Shown here: positions 14,218 to 25,166 of the stretch, piece after piece
How the letters are laid out: every line of letters begins with the position of its first letter
Position numbering within the stretch: the first letter of the stretch is position 1
NCBI RefSeq assembly: GCF_900546705.1
Contig: NZ_URDP01000016.1
Span: 1 to 45,681, forward strand
Direction of reading: 5' to 3'
Source of the DNA: an uncultured Oscillibacter sp.
GTDB taxonomy: Bacteria > Bacillota > Clostridia > Oscillospirales > Oscillospiraceae
DNA: 45,681 nt
Position numbers and translations under genes: made by a program
The notes under the pieces: model-generated
What the model saw: the letters and a program-made list of their open reading frames with translations, nothing else
The model's database searches: none
What the model was told of the DNA's origin: nothing

Positions 14218-16149
14218 TTACAGCGTCTCCAATTCTGCCATCCACAGCGCAGCGGACGCATCACTGGGCATCCGCCAGTCGCCGCGGGGGGAGAGGGCCA
14301 CAGAGCCCACCTTGGGCCCGTCGGGCAAGCAAGAGCGCTTGAACTGCTGGGAGAAGAAGCGGACATAGAACCGCTTGAGCCACTTCAAAAGCACCGCCCG
14401 GTCGTACTTCCCGGCAAAGGCCCGCTCCGCCAGACGCAGCACCTTGCCCGGGCCAAAGCCCCAGCGGATGGCGTAATACAGATAGAAGTCGTGAAGCTCG
14501 TAGGGACCCACCAGATCCTCCGTCTTTTGGCTGATCTCTCCCTGCACCGCAGGCAGCAGCTCCGGAGAGACAGGGGTGTCCAAAATATCCTCCAGCACAC
14601 CGGAGAGCTTGGGGTCCTCAGATTCCTTGTCGTCGGAGATGAAGCTCACCAGATGCCGCACCAGCGTCTTGGGTATGCCGGCATTGACTGCGTAGTTGCT
14701 CATATGATCGCCGTTGTAAGTGCACCAGCCCAGCGCCAGCTCACTGAGGTCTCCGGTGCCGATGACCAGGCCGCCGGTCTGATTGGCAATGTCCATAAGC
14801 ACCTGGGTGCGCTCCCGGGCCTGACCGTTTTCAAAGGTGACGGAGTGATCCTCCATATCGTGTCCAATGTCCTTGAAGTGCGTGCGGACACTGCCCGAGA
14901 TGTCCACTGTCCGCAGCGTGGCACCCAGCCGCTCCGCCAGCAGCACCGCGTTGGACTTGGTGCGGTCCGTAGTGCCGAAGCAGGGCATGGTGACGGCGAT
15001 GATATCCGTAGCAGGGCGGGAGAGCATCTGCATGGCCAGGGCCGTAATGAGCACTGCCAGAGTGGAGTCCAGCCCACCGGACAGACCCACCACCGCCGTC
15101 TTGGCACCGGTGTGTTCCAGACGCTTCTTAAGGCCCAGAGCCGCAATGCACAAAATCTCGCTGCATCGGTCCTGCCGGCTCTCCGCATCCTCCGGCACGA
15201 AGGGGGTGGGAGAGATGTGGCGGGTCAGGCGGGTCTTGGTCAGATCCATGTCAAAGTGTACCCGCCAGATCTCCGGCCCCTTTTCTGCAGCGGTATAAGT
15301 GTTCATCCTGCGGCGCTCTGCCGCCAGCTTGTCCACATCGATTTCGCTGACGGTAAGCCCCGTGGCGAAACGGCGCTCACAAAGCAGCGTACCGTTCTCG
15401 GCAATGAGGTTATGTCCCGCAAACACCAGATCCGTGGTGGATTCTCCCTCTCCGGCGTCGGCATACACATAGCCGCACACCAGCCGTCCGGACTGGCCCG
15501 TCACCAGAGAGCGGCGATACGCGGCCTTGCCCACAGTCTCGTTGGAGGCGGACAGGTTCAAAATAATGGTAGCACCCTGCCTGGCCAGCGCAGCGGAGGG
15601 AGGCTCCGGTGCCCACAGGTCCTCACAGATCTCCACACCCACCACCAGGTTTTCCATGCCGGTGCAGGCGAAAATTCCATTGCAGCTGAGATTCACGTCC
15701 TGGCCGCAGAGCGTCACATTGTGGTCCACGCCGCCCGGACCGCCGGAGGGTGCAAACCACCGCTGCTCATAAAACTCCCCGTAGTTGGGAATATACGTCT
15801 TGGCCACCAGCCCCAGAATCTCTCCTTTTTGTATAACTGCGGCACAGTTATACAGTTTGTTGTTCCACTTATCCCGGACCGGCAGCCCGATGGCCGCCAC
15901 CATGTCCAGATTTTTCGTAGCTTCCAGGATCGTCTGAAGGCCCTCCTCAGCGCCCCGCAGCAGCGTATCCTGCAAAAAAAGGTCGCCGCAGGTGTAGCCC
16001 GTCAGGCACAGCTCCGGGAATGCGATCACCTTCACGCCCTGCTGGTCCGCCTGACGCATCAGGGTAAAGATCTGCTCGGCGTTGTAGCGGCAGTCGGCCA
16101 CCCGGATTTTGGGAGTAGCGGCAGCTACGGTGACAAATCCGTCTTTCAT
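14218..16149 (-). CDS. nadE: Glutamine-dependent NAD+ synthetase
   Basis: 643 residues, the length of the two-domain enzyme. The N-terminal nitrilase-like glutaminase (1-~290) has its catalytic Cys near 176 in GVEICEDLW and the early Glu in AFPELCLTGY. The C-terminal synthetase has the ATP-pyrophosphatase P-loop LSGGLDSTLA around 350. The enzyme converts deamido-NAD to NAD in the cytosol with ammonia channelled from glutamine. AAGGAGG precedes the ATG, and a promoter lies at 16190-16218. The last codons are duplicated downstream (14015-14075), which suggests past recombination at the 3' end. Confidence 0.95.
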   Translation of the reverse strand: MKDGFVTVAAATPKIRVADCRYNAEQIFTLMRQADQQGVKVIAFPELCLTGYTCGDLFLQDTLLRGAEEGLQTILEATKNLDMVAAIGLPVRDKWNNKLYNCAAVIQKGEILGLVAKTYIPNYGEFYEQRWFAPSGGPGGVDHNVTLCGQDVNLSCNGIFACTGMENLVVGVEICEDLWAPEPPSAALARQGATIILNLSASNETVGKAAYRRSLVTGQSGRLVCGYVYADAGEGESTTDLVFAGHNLIAENGTLLCERRFATGLTVSEIDVDKLAAERRRMNTYTAAEKGPEIWRVHFDMDLTKTRLTRHISPTPFVPEDAESRQDRCSEILCIAALGLKKRLEHTGAKTAVVGLSGGLDSTLAVLITALAMQMLSRPATDIIAVTMPCFGTTDRTKSNAVLLAERLGATLRTVDISGSVRTHFKDIGHDMEDHSVTFENGQARERTQVLMDIANQTGGLVIGTGDLSELALGWCTYNGDHMSNYAVNAGIPKTLVRHLVSFISDDKESEDPKLSGVLEDILDTPVSPELLPAVQGEISQKTEDLVGPYELHDFYLYYAIRWGFGPGKVLRLAERAFAGKYDRAVLLKWLKRFYVRFFSQQFKRSCLPDGPKVGSVALSPRGDWRMPSDASAALWMAELETL

Positions 16150-16189
16150 ATGGAAAAACCTCCTTACGAGAGCAATTTCTGCTTTTGTT

Positions 16190-16218
16190 ATTTTACACCG
16201 CCCGGCGCTGTTTTACAA
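16190..16218 (-). promoter_or_regulatory. nadE promoter
   Basis: On the minus strand TTGTAA (16213-16218) and TAAAAT (16190-16195) are 17 bases apart, about 40 bases before the start. Confidence 0.5.
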
Positions 16219-16227
16219 GGCGCGGGG

Positions 16228-16256
16228 TTGATTCCTCCGTCCCGTTCTGCTATGCT
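16228..16256 (+). promoter_or_regulatory. Promoter of the LOR/SDH-family gene
   Basis: TTGATT (16228-16233) and TATGCT (16251-16256) are 17 bases apart, back-to-back with the nadE promoter. Confidence 0.5.
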
Positions 16257-16357
16257 GATGGAAAGAACATCCCCCGCTCCGATTTTGGGGCGGATGTGCC
16301 CGGAGACGGCCCTGCGCCGCCGCCGGTTTTTTATTTTCAACAAGGAGGCGTTTTCCC

Positions 16358-17443
16358 ATGTCTTTTCAGCTCCGTCCCTACACGCCGCCGGATTTCTCCG
16401 GCCTGCACGATGCGCCCCAGGTCCGGCTGTGTCCCGCCCCTGCCGACGGCGTGGCCCCGGAGGGCTATCACGCCATGAGCATCTTCCCGGAGTACTTCCA
16501 CATCGGTGAAATGTGGCACCTGGCCGAAGAAAGCCGCATGGACTGCGTGGCCGTGTGGGAAGAGGGCCGCATCATCGTGCGGGAATTCCGCCACCTGCGC
16601 CGGGGCGACCTGGTGGCGGTGGGCCGGACGGAACAGGGGGAGGAGGGCATTCTGGTCCACCCCAATGGCTTCCACGAGCCCTCTGCCCAGCGGGAGTCCT
16701 TTGCTTTCCGGCAGGGCCGCTCCCGGGAAACGGCCTTTTCCCGGGACTATGACGAGCTCTACGAATTGCTGCGCCATGAGCGGACACACGGAAAGGTTGT
16801 CTGGGTCATGGGCCCGGCCTTTGCCTTTGACCACGACGCACGCACCGCCTTTTCCCGGCTGGTGGAGGGGGGCTATGTCCACGCGGTGCTGGCGGGCAAC
16901 GCTCTGGCCACCCACGATCTGGAAGCGGCGTACCTGGGCACCGCCCTGGGCCAGGACATCTACACCCAGGAAAGCCGCCCCTTGGGACATTACAACCACC
17001 TGGACACCATCAACGCCGTGCGCCGCTACGGCTCCATTCCCGCTTTTTTGAAAGGGGAGGGCATCCACGGGGGCATCCTGTGGGCCTGCGAGAAAATGGG
17101 CGTGCCCTATGTGCTGGCCGGCTCCATCCGGGACGACGGCCCCCTGCCGCCGGTGATCGGCAATGTATACGACGCCCAGGACGCCATGCGCAACCAGGTG
17201 CGCTCCGCCACCACCGTCATCTGCATGGCCACCGCCCTCCACACTATCGCCACCGGCAACATGACCCCCTCTTACCGGGTGCTGCCGGACGGTACCGTGC
17301 GGCAGGTGTATTTCTACTGTGTGGATATCTCCGAGTTCACCGTCAACAAACTCTCGGACCGGGGAAGTCTCTCCGCCCGGGGCATCGTTACCAACGCCCA
17401 GGACTTTATTGTCAACCTGAGCAAGGGCCTGGAGCTGATGTAA
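16358..17443 (+). CDS. LOR/SDH-family protein (TIGR00300-like; ornithine cyclodeaminase-type)
   Basis: 361 residues. The C-terminal two-thirds carries the pattern I associate with the LOR/SDH or archaeal-type ornithine cyclodeaminase family (C-terminal part of AgrE/ArgZ): GQDIYTQESRPLGHYNHLD, an AVRRYGSI segment, and the glycine-rich LAGSIRDDGPLPPVIGNVYDAQ near 245-270, with a nucleotide-binding AVLAGNALATHD stretch. Members act on ornithine or are uncharacterised; no N-terminal arginine-hydrolase domain is present here. AAGGAGG precedes the ATG. It is divergent from nadE, so NAD(H) use by this dehydrogenase-like fold is an appealing but unproven link. Family assignment from memory. Confidence 0.6.
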   Translation: MSFQLRPYTPPDFSGLHDAPQVRLCPAPADGVAPEGYHAMSIFPEYFHIGEMWHLAEESRMDCVAVWEEGRIIVREFRHLRRGDLVAVGRTEQGEEGILVHPNGFHEPSAQRESFAFRQGRSRETAFSRDYDELYELLRHERTHGKVVWVMGPAFAFDHDARTAFSRLVEGGYVHAVLAGNALATHDLEAAYLGTALGQDIYTQESRPLGHYNHLDTINAVRRYGSIPAFLKGEGIHGGILWACEKMGVPYVLAGSIRDDGPLPPVIGNVYDAQDAMRNQVRSATTVICMATALHTIATGNMTPSYRVLPDGTVRQVYFYCVDISEFTVNKLSDRGSLSARGIVTNAQDFIVNLSKGLELM

Positions 17444-17458
17444 GGCAAAAAAACGCAC

Positions 17459-17487
17459 AAAAAGAGCCGCCAATGGCGGCTCTTTTT
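17459..17487. terminator. Bidirectional intrinsic terminator
   Basis: AAAAAGAGCCGCC and its mirror around a short AAT loop, with T5 on either strand, follow the LOR/SDH gene. Confidence 0.85.
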
Positions 17488-17656
17488 GCTGTGTGTGTGT
17501 TTTAGGAGGGAGAAAACGCATCGGGTTTGGGAGGACCCTTTGCTTGAGTATTAAGATACCGGATAATTTTTACCGAATTATGTTCTTCTTATGAACAGTT
17601 TGTGAATGTTTTCGCAAGAAATCGATTACCTTTCAGTTCTCCCAAAATTCGTATGT

Positions 17657-17687
17657 TTTTCCACAATATTTTAAAAAATGTGGAAAA
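17657..17687. repeat. Inverted pair of DnaA-box-like 9-mers in an AT-rich gap
   Basis: The gap 17488-17800 is strikingly AT-rich compared with its neighbours. In it TTTTCCACA (17657-17665) faces its mirror TGTGGAAAA (17679-17687) across 13 bases that are almost only A and T. No gene, promoter or other repeat is evident in the rest of the gap. Confidence 0.4.
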
Positions 17688-17800
17688 GAACCGTGATTTT
17701 TGAAGTTTTTTTGTGAATTTTCCATTGGATGCTGCCTATTTTTCCTCAAAAGCCCGTTTTTTGTGGGAAAACTTACAGTTCAAGCATCACAAAGGGAAAA

Positions 17801-18238
17801 TTACTTGTATTTCCGACTTTCTGCTACTGCCAGTTCGTCACAGCGGTTGTTATACTCATTCTCTGCATGGCCCTTGACCCAGTGGTAACGAAGGGTATGG
17901 ATCTCCGCCAGGGCCAGGAGCTTTTCCCAGAGGTCCGGGTTCAACGCGGGCTTTTTGTCGCTTTTCACCCAGCCACGCTTCTGCCAGCCCCGGGCCCAGC
18001 CCTTTTCCAGGGCGTCGATCACGTATCTGGAGTCCGACCACAGCTCCACCGTGCAGGGCTCTTTCAAAAGGGACAGGGCGGAAATGACGGCGGTAAGCTC
18101 CATGCGGTTGTTGGTGGTGTCCGGCGCGCCGCCGGAAATCTCCTTTTTATGGGCGCCATACATCAAAATGGCGCCCCAGCCACCGGGGCCGGGATTGCCG
18201 GAGCAGGCGCCGTCGGTATAGATGGTAACGGTTTTCAT
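17801..18238 (-). CDS. rnhA: Ribonuclease HI
   Basis: 145 residues, the full bacterial type with the basic protrusion (ARGWQKRGWVKSDKKP). Active-site acids are D9 in YTDGACSGNPG, E47 in NNRMEL, D69 in SDSRYV and a C-terminal NNRCDELA Asp, with the HAENEYNN histidine. It removes RNA from RNA-DNA hybrids in the cytosol. The start at 18238 follows GGAAGAGGA by about 9 bases; the long upstream extension of the frame has no plausible start. It lies downstream of the gyrase operon but behind its own terminator and promoter. Confidence 0.95.
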   Translation of the reverse strand: MKTVTIYTDGACSGNPGPGGWGAILMYGAHKKEISGGAPDTTNNRMELTAVISALSLLKEPCTVELWSDSRYVIDALEKGWARGWQKRGWVKSDKKPALNPDLWEKLLALAEIHTLRYHWVKGHAENEYNNRCDELAVAESRKYK

Positions 18239-18337
18239 GTCGGTGGGATTCCTCTTCCTGTATATGTTTGTGCCGGTGGCAACATCGGTTCTTTTGTCCA
18301 GAGGACCAATGTCCCATTCTCCCCGCAAGGTAAAAAT

Positions 18338-18366
18338 AGAATACACTGGATCGCCCGAAAATACAA
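18338..18366 (-). promoter_or_regulatory. Possible rnhA promoter
   Basis: On the minus strand TTGTAT (18361-18366) and TATTCT (18338-18343) with a 17-base spacer, about 100 bases before rnhA. Moderately matched to consensus. Confidence 0.4.
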
Positions 18367-18369
18367 TGT

Positions 18370-18407
18370 AAAAAGTGAGAGCGCGGTTTCCCGTGCCCTC
18401 ACTTTTT
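18370..18407 (-). terminator. Terminator after the gyrase operon
   Basis: AAAAAGTGAG (18370-18379) mirrors CTCACTTTTT (18398-18407) with an almost continuous inner stem and a T5 tract in the minus direction. It lies between the small membrane gene and rnhA. Confidence 0.85.
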
Positions 18408-18414
18408 TGCATCT

Positions 18415-18663
18415 TCAGGTCCTCTCCAGATACATTCCCAGGACCATGACGAGCAGCAGTCCCGCCAGGACGCCGCCTATCACAAGGACGGCTTTCTCCC
18501 GGGGCGTTTTGGGCCGTTTGGTGCGGCCGCCGCCCTTTTTGAAGGTTTTCTTCTGGTAAGTGTTGAAGAGAAGCAGCAGTCCAAACGCCGCCAGACCGAA
18601 GACGAGAATGACTCCAGCCTGTTCGGCACTGGCAGAGGATGGGTTCAGAAAAACACCGTACAT
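18415..18663 (-). CDS. Small two-span membrane protein of unknown function
   Basis: 82 residues. Two hydrophobic segments (about 18-34 and 62-77) flank a strongly basic loop (KKTFKKGGGRTKRPKTPREK), which would be cytosolic by the positive-inside rule, placing both ends outside. The ATG at 18663 follows a GGGGGGGAG site; further upstream codons lie inside it. It begins 39 bases after gyrA with no terminator between, so it is probably the last gene of the gyrase operon. I do not recognise a family. Confidence 0.6.
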   Translation of the reverse strand: MYGVFLNPSSASAEQAGVILVFGLAAFGLLLLFNTYQKKTFKKGGGRTKRPKTPREKAVLVIGGVLAGLLLVMVLGMYLERT

Positions 18664-18702
18664 CTTCTCCCCCCCTTGCACACATGGAACGATGGAACGT
18701 GT

Positions 18703-21207
<2,505 letters not shown>

Positions 21208-21239
21208 TTCAAACAACCTTTCTTTTGCAGAAGGAGTGA

Positions 21240-22058
21240 TTATTCCTGACAAATCTGCCGGATGTTCTCCTCCGTCAGGGGAAAATAGGTGAGCGCCCGC
21301 TCCGGTGAACCCTGCAGCGTCTCGTCCAACCAGATCTGATAGACAGACCGGTCCACAGGCTCCACCATATCCCACTGGCTGGCATCCAGCTCCGCAGGAT
21401 AGATGTAGTAGACCATACCGCTGCCGCTGGTGTCGGTTTCCCGGGGAAAATCATCCTCACAGACGCGGATGTCCCAGGCTTCCAGGGCGCCGACTTCCTC
21501 ATAACTGTCTGTCTGCGGCAGATACCGGTAGAGGAAAAAGGGCCACTGCCGGCCGCTCCGGCCCTGATTGTGTCCCCAGTCCTCCCGGACAGCGCCGTTT
21601 TCATAGAAAGTCAAAGAGGAGTTGGCAAATACCGCAGTGCTCAATCCGTCCTCCGAATCCCAGGAGGACACCAGGCCTCTCTTTCCGGCTCCGTCAGTGG
21701 AGAGATATTGAATGACCAGCTCCTCGGTGCCGTCACCGTCCACATCCGCCACAGCAAATTGATTTTTCCCGATGTCCACTCTCTCATTTCCGTACATCGG
21801 GTCAAAATCCGCAGAACGGTCGGTGCCGTCCGGAAGAATATGGTCACTCATCAGACGCTCCAGGGCCTGGGCATACGCCTCCCGGGCGCTGGAGGGACTG
21901 TCGGATTTTTCCTGGTCGGAAGCAGGTGAAAGTTCCTCCGGGCGGGAAGGCTCCGGATCTGCGCCGCATCCGGTCAGGACAAGGGTCCCCAGCAGTACGG
22001 CAGACCATGCAGCTCTCTTTCCAGTCACCCATAAATCCGATCGTAGGGGGCAGTGCAT
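21240..22058 (-). CDS. Putative lipoprotein between gyrB and gyrA
   Basis: 272 residues. The N-terminus has basic residues, a hydrophobic stretch and a lipobox LTGC near residue 31, followed by a Ser/Pro/Glu-rich linker, so it is likely a membrane-anchored surface lipoprotein. Around residue 100, FAVADVDGDGTEELVI is a FG-GAP/VCBS-like calcium-binding motif (D-x-D-x-D-G). The rest is unrecognised. GGAGG lies 8 bases before the ATG at 22058. It sits in the gyrase operon, 86 bases after gyrB and 32 before gyrA, on the same strand, so it is probably co-transcribed. Function unknown; no link to gyrase is evident. Confidence 0.7.
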   Translation of the reverse strand: MHCPLRSDLWVTGKRAAWSAVLLGTLVLTGCGADPEPSRPEELSPASDQEKSDSPSSAREAYAQALERLMSDHILPDGTDRSADFDPMYGNERVDIGKNQFAVADVDGDGTEELVIQYLSTDGAGKRGLVSSWDSEDGLSTAVFANSSLTFYENGAVREDWGHNQGRSGRQWPFFLYRYLPQTDSYEEVGALEAWDIRVCEDDFPRETDTSGSGMVYYIYPAELDASQWDMVEPVDRSVYQIWLDETLQGSPERALTYFPLTEENIRQICQE

Positions 22059-22144
22059 CGCATGGTCCTCCTTCCCATAAAACTGTCATAAAGGACAGGC
22101 TTATTTCTCTGTACTCTCCGGAGGCAGCCAGATGGATTTTCTCC

Positions 22145-24088
22145 TCAGTAATCCAGATTCACGGCGTACCTGGCGTTTTTCTCGATGAACTCCTTGCGGG
22201 GCTCCACCTTCTCGCCCATGAGAATGGTGAACGTCTCGTCGGCTTTGACGGCATCATCCAAAGTGATGCGGCGCAGGGTACGCTTTTCCGGGTCCATGGT
22301 GGTCTCCCACAGCTCGTGGGGGTTCATTTCGCCCAGGCCCTTGAACCGGGAGATGTCGATCTTGGCGTTGGGGTTGTCGCCCCGCAGCTCTGCGGCGATC
22401 TTCTCCCGCTCGGCATCATCAAAGGCCACGCGGGTGGTCTTGCCCCGGGTGAGCTTATAGAGAGGCGGAACGGCGGAGTAGACGTAGCCGTGCTCCAGCA
22501 GGGGACGCATGAAGCGGAAAAAGAAGGTCAGCAGCAGCGTGCGGATGTGGCTGCCGTCCACATCGGCATCGGCCATGATAACCACCTTGTGATAGCGCAG
22601 CTTGTTAAGGTCAAACTCGTCACCGATACCGGCGCCCAGGGCCGTAATGACCGGCTGGAGCTTGTCGTTGCCGTAGACCTTGTCGGCCCGGGCCTTCTCC
22701 ACGTTGAGCATCTTGCCCCACAGGGGGAGAATGGCCTGGAACCGGGAGTCCCGCCCCTGGGTGGCGGAGCCGCCTGCGGAGTCGCCCTCGACGATGTAGA
22801 GCTCGGTGAGCTCGGGGTTATTCTCGTTGCAGTCCCGCAGCTTATCCGGCATGGCCGCGCCGCCCAGGGCCGTCTTTCTCCGGATGGATTCCCGGGCCCG
22901 TTTGGCGGCCTCCCGGGCACGGTTTGCCGTCAGCGCTTTGTCCAGAATCATACGGCCCACCTGGGGATTCTCCTCCAGGAATGTCTCCAGCTTGTCGGAG
23001 ACGATATTATTCACCAGAGTACGGATCTCGCTGTTTCCAAGCTTAGCCTTGGTCTGGCCCTCGAACTGGGCCTCCGTCAGCTTGACGGAGATGACGCAGG
23101 TGAGGCCCTCCCGGCAGTCCTCGCCGGAGACTTTTTCATCGTCCTTGAGCAGCTTGATCTTGCGGCCGTAGGCGTTGAGCACGTTGGTCAGCGCCCGCTT
23201 GAAGCCCTCTTCGTGCATGCCGCCCTCGGGGGTGTGGACGTTGTTGGCAAAGGAGAGGATGGTCTCGTTGTAGCCGTCGTTATACTGCATGGCCACTTCC
23301 GCCATGGAGTCCTCCTTGGCGCCGGCCATATAGATGACGTCCTTGTGCAGGGGGTCCTTGGACTTGTTGAGCCAGGTGACAAACTCCCGGATGCCGCCGG
23401 CATAGCACATGTTGTCCTCCTGCTCCTGGCCGGGACGCTTGTCGACGGTACGGATGCGCAGTCCCGCGTTCAGGAACGCCTCTTCCCGCATACGGGTGTG
23501 GAGCACATCATAGTGGTACACCGTATCCTCAAACATCTCCGGGTCGGGCTTGAAGGTGACGGTGGTGCCGGTGTGATCGGTGGTACCCACCACGGTCATG
23601 GGCTCCGTCACATGGCCCCGGGAGAACTTCATCTCGTAGATCTTGCCGTCCCGGTGGACCTGGACGGTGAGCCACTCGGACAGGGCGTTGACCACGCTGG
23701 CACCTACGCCGTGAAGGCCGCCGGACACCTTGTAGCCGCCTCCGCCGAACTTACCGCCGGCGTGGAGCACGGTATACACCACCTCCAGAGCGGGCTTGCC
23801 GGTCTGGGCCTGGATATCCACGGGGATGCCGCGGCCGTTGTCCACCACGGTAATGGTGTTGTCGGCGTTGATCTGCACCAGGATATCCGTGCAGTAGCCG
23901 GCCAGAGCCTCGTCAATGGCGTTGTCCACAATCTCATAGACCAGATGGTGCAGGCCGGAGAGGGAGGTGGAGCCGATGTACATGCCGGGCCGCTTGCGCA
24001 CGGCCTCCAGCCCCTCCAGCACCTGGATCTCCGAGGCATCATACTCGTGCTCGGTCTGGGATGTGGTCAGGATCTCATTTTCTTCCAT
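22145..24088 (-). CDS. gyrB: DNA gyrase subunit B
   Basis: 647 residues. GHKL ATPase domain with the catalytic Glu in YEIVDNAIDEAL, the GRGIPV loop and GGLHGVGASVVNALS lid; then the transducer; then a TOPRIM domain with EGDSAGGSA and the PLWGKMLNVEKA and DADVDGSHI metal motifs; and a C-terminal tail ending ARYAVNLDY. Together with GyrA it introduces negative supercoils. GGAAGGAG precedes the ATG. It lies in the origin-linked leftward operon downstream of recF and remB. Confidence 0.97.
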   Translation of the reverse strand: MEENEILTTSQTEHEYDASEIQVLEGLEAVRKRPGMYIGSTSLSGLHHLVYEIVDNAIDEALAGYCTDILVQINADNTITVVDNGRGIPVDIQAQTGKPALEVVYTVLHAGGKFGGGGYKVSGGLHGVGASVVNALSEWLTVQVHRDGKIYEMKFSRGHVTEPMTVVGTTDHTGTTVTFKPDPEMFEDTVYHYDVLHTRMREEAFLNAGLRIRTVDKRPGQEQEDNMCYAGGIREFVTWLNKSKDPLHKDVIYMAGAKEDSMAEVAMQYNDGYNETILSFANNVHTPEGGMHEEGFKRALTNVLNAYGRKIKLLKDDEKVSGEDCREGLTCVISVKLTEAQFEGQTKAKLGNSEIRTLVNNIVSDKLETFLEENPQVGRMILDKALTANRAREAAKRARESIRRKTALGGAAMPDKLRDCNENNPELTELYIVEGDSAGGSATQGRDSRFQAILPLWGKMLNVEKARADKVYGNDKLQPVITALGAGIGDEFDLNKLRYHKVVIMADADVDGSHIRTLLLTFFFRFMRPLLEHGYVYSAVPPLYKLTRGKTTRVAFDDAEREKIAAELRGDNPNAKIDISRFKGLGEMNPHELWETTMDPEKRTLRRITLDDAVKADETFTILMGEKVEPRKEFIEKNARYAVNLDY

Positions 24089-24184
24089 AGAATAACTCCT
24101 TCCATAGCAGGGCAGAAAGAGCCGGGCCGGACACTTCCGGCCCGTTTCTCCCTGCCTTGCGCCAAACTACAATACAATGCAATT

Positions 24185-24508
24185 TTATCGTCCGCGGACC
24201 TTGGTCCAAAGAAAGCGGACCGCCATGCCAATGCACAGGCAGAGAAACGCCGCTTCCGCGAACCAGCCGCAGATATAAAAGAAAAGAATCAAATATTCCG
24301 AAGGGTACAGCTGCCAGATGAGCTCCGTGGCCGCCAGGCTCACCAGGCACACCGCCCCAAAGCCCCGCCGCAGCCGGGACTTCCGCCGGGAGAAAAGGCC
24401 CACCGCAAGGCCCGCGATCATACTGACGCTTACCATCACGTTCAGTGGAAACACCCAGGCGTAAAACGCCCGGATCGTGTAAAAGAAATCCAATGTGATG
24501 AAGTTCAT
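24185..24508 (-). CDS. Small membrane protein, paralogue 1 of a local family
   Basis: 107 residues with three hydrophobic segments and a basic SRRKSRLRR loop after the first. It is highly similar, along its whole length, to the gene at 24560-24883 (shared PLNVMVSVSM, GLAVGLFSRR, QLYPSE and EAAFLCLCIGMAVRFLW), at a fixed 375-base offset, so it is a tandem duplicate. GGGAGG precedes the ATG. It lies between remB and gyrB in the same direction. The family is unrecognised and the role unknown. Confidence 0.7.
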   Translation of the reverse strand: MNFITLDFFYTIRAFYAWVFPLNVMVSVSMIAGLAVGLFSRRKSRLRRGFGAVCLVSLAATELIWQLYPSEYLILFFYICGWFAEAAFLCLCIGMAVRFLWTKVRGR

Positions 24509-24559
24509 GCGGCACCTCCCAAACGACGGCTTTTGGCGCTTCAGTACATCACGAAATTT

Positions 24560-24883
24560 TTATCGTCCGCGGACCTTGTTCCAAAGAAAGCGGACCGCCA
24601 TGCCAATGCACAGGCAAAGAAACGCCGCCTCGCCGCACCAGCCGCAGACATAAAAGAAAATCATATCTTCCGAGGGGTACAGCTGTCCGATCAGTTCCGC
24701 AGCCGCCAGGATCACCAGGCACACTACTGCAAAGACCCGCCGCAGCCAACCGCCCCGCCGGGAAAAAAGCCCCACGGCAAGGCCCAGCAGCATGCTGACG
24801 CTTACCATCACGTTCAGGGGGAACGCCCAGGCGTAAAATGTCCGGATCGACTCAAAAAAGTACAGGGTCAGAAACTGATTCAT
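24560..24883 (-). CDS. Small membrane protein, paralogue 2 of a local family
   Basis: 107 residues, the tandem partner of 24185-24508, with the same three hydrophobic segments, basic loop (SRRGGWLRR) and C-terminal KVRGR. It begins 13 bases after remB, with AGGAGG before the ATG, so its expression is tied to remB. Because remB proteins control extracellular-matrix genes in bacilli, a cell-surface role is possible, but nothing in the sequence shows it. Confidence 0.7.
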   Translation of the reverse strand: MNQFLTLYFFESIRTFYAWAFPLNVMVSVSMLLGLAVGLFSRRGGWLRRVFAVVCLVILAAAELIGQLYPSEDMIFFYVCGWCGEAAFLCLCIGMAVRFLWNKVRGR

Positions 24884-24896
24884 AGGCAGCCTCCTC

Positions 24897-25163
24897 TCAA
24901 AACTCCGGCTTTTTGCTCTCGGCGCGGTTTTTCAAGGTGACGGAATTCAATTGACTCAGATAGACGATCTGCCGGTGATAGGGATGGTCACATACCACAA
25001 AGGACTTGGGCAGCTCCCCGGACACATCCAGCACCACGCCCTCTTGTTCCGCGGCGGCCAGGTATTCCCGGGTTCTTTTTTCATAGCTGCACTTGTCCAG
25101 ATCAAAAATGCCGATGATCCGTTTATCCGGAATGATCTCGTTTTGTCCGATGTGCAGATACAT
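24897..25163 (-). CDS. remB: RemB-type extracellular matrix regulator (DUF370-like)
   Basis: 88 residues. It begins MYLHIGQNEIIPDKRIIGIFDLDK, the characteristic start of the RemA/RemB (DUF370) family that lies next to recF and gyrB in Firmicutes. RemA-type proteins bind DNA as oligomers and control matrix and other genes in Bacillus; this is RemB-like by its position and its longer tail. CAGGAGG lies within the end of the upstream gene, 3 bases from it, so the two are translationally coupled. Its exact targets here are unknown. Confidence 0.85.
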   Translation of the reverse strand: MYLHIGQNEIIPDKRIIGIFDLDKCSYEKRTREYLAAAEQEGVVLDVSGELPKSFVVCDHPYHRQIVYLSQLNSVTLKNRAESKKPEF

Positions 25164-25166
25164 GGC

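Noticed and set aside
14015..14245. 76-codon frame spanning the nadE tail duplicate
   Set aside because: Its C-terminus is the copied nadE tail and the rest has no recognisable protein or ribosome-binding site; treated as a relic.
21926..24940. 1004-codon plus-strand frame covering gyrB and neighbours
   Set aside because: Antisense frame in GC-rich DNA; it runs across several separate genes with their own signals.
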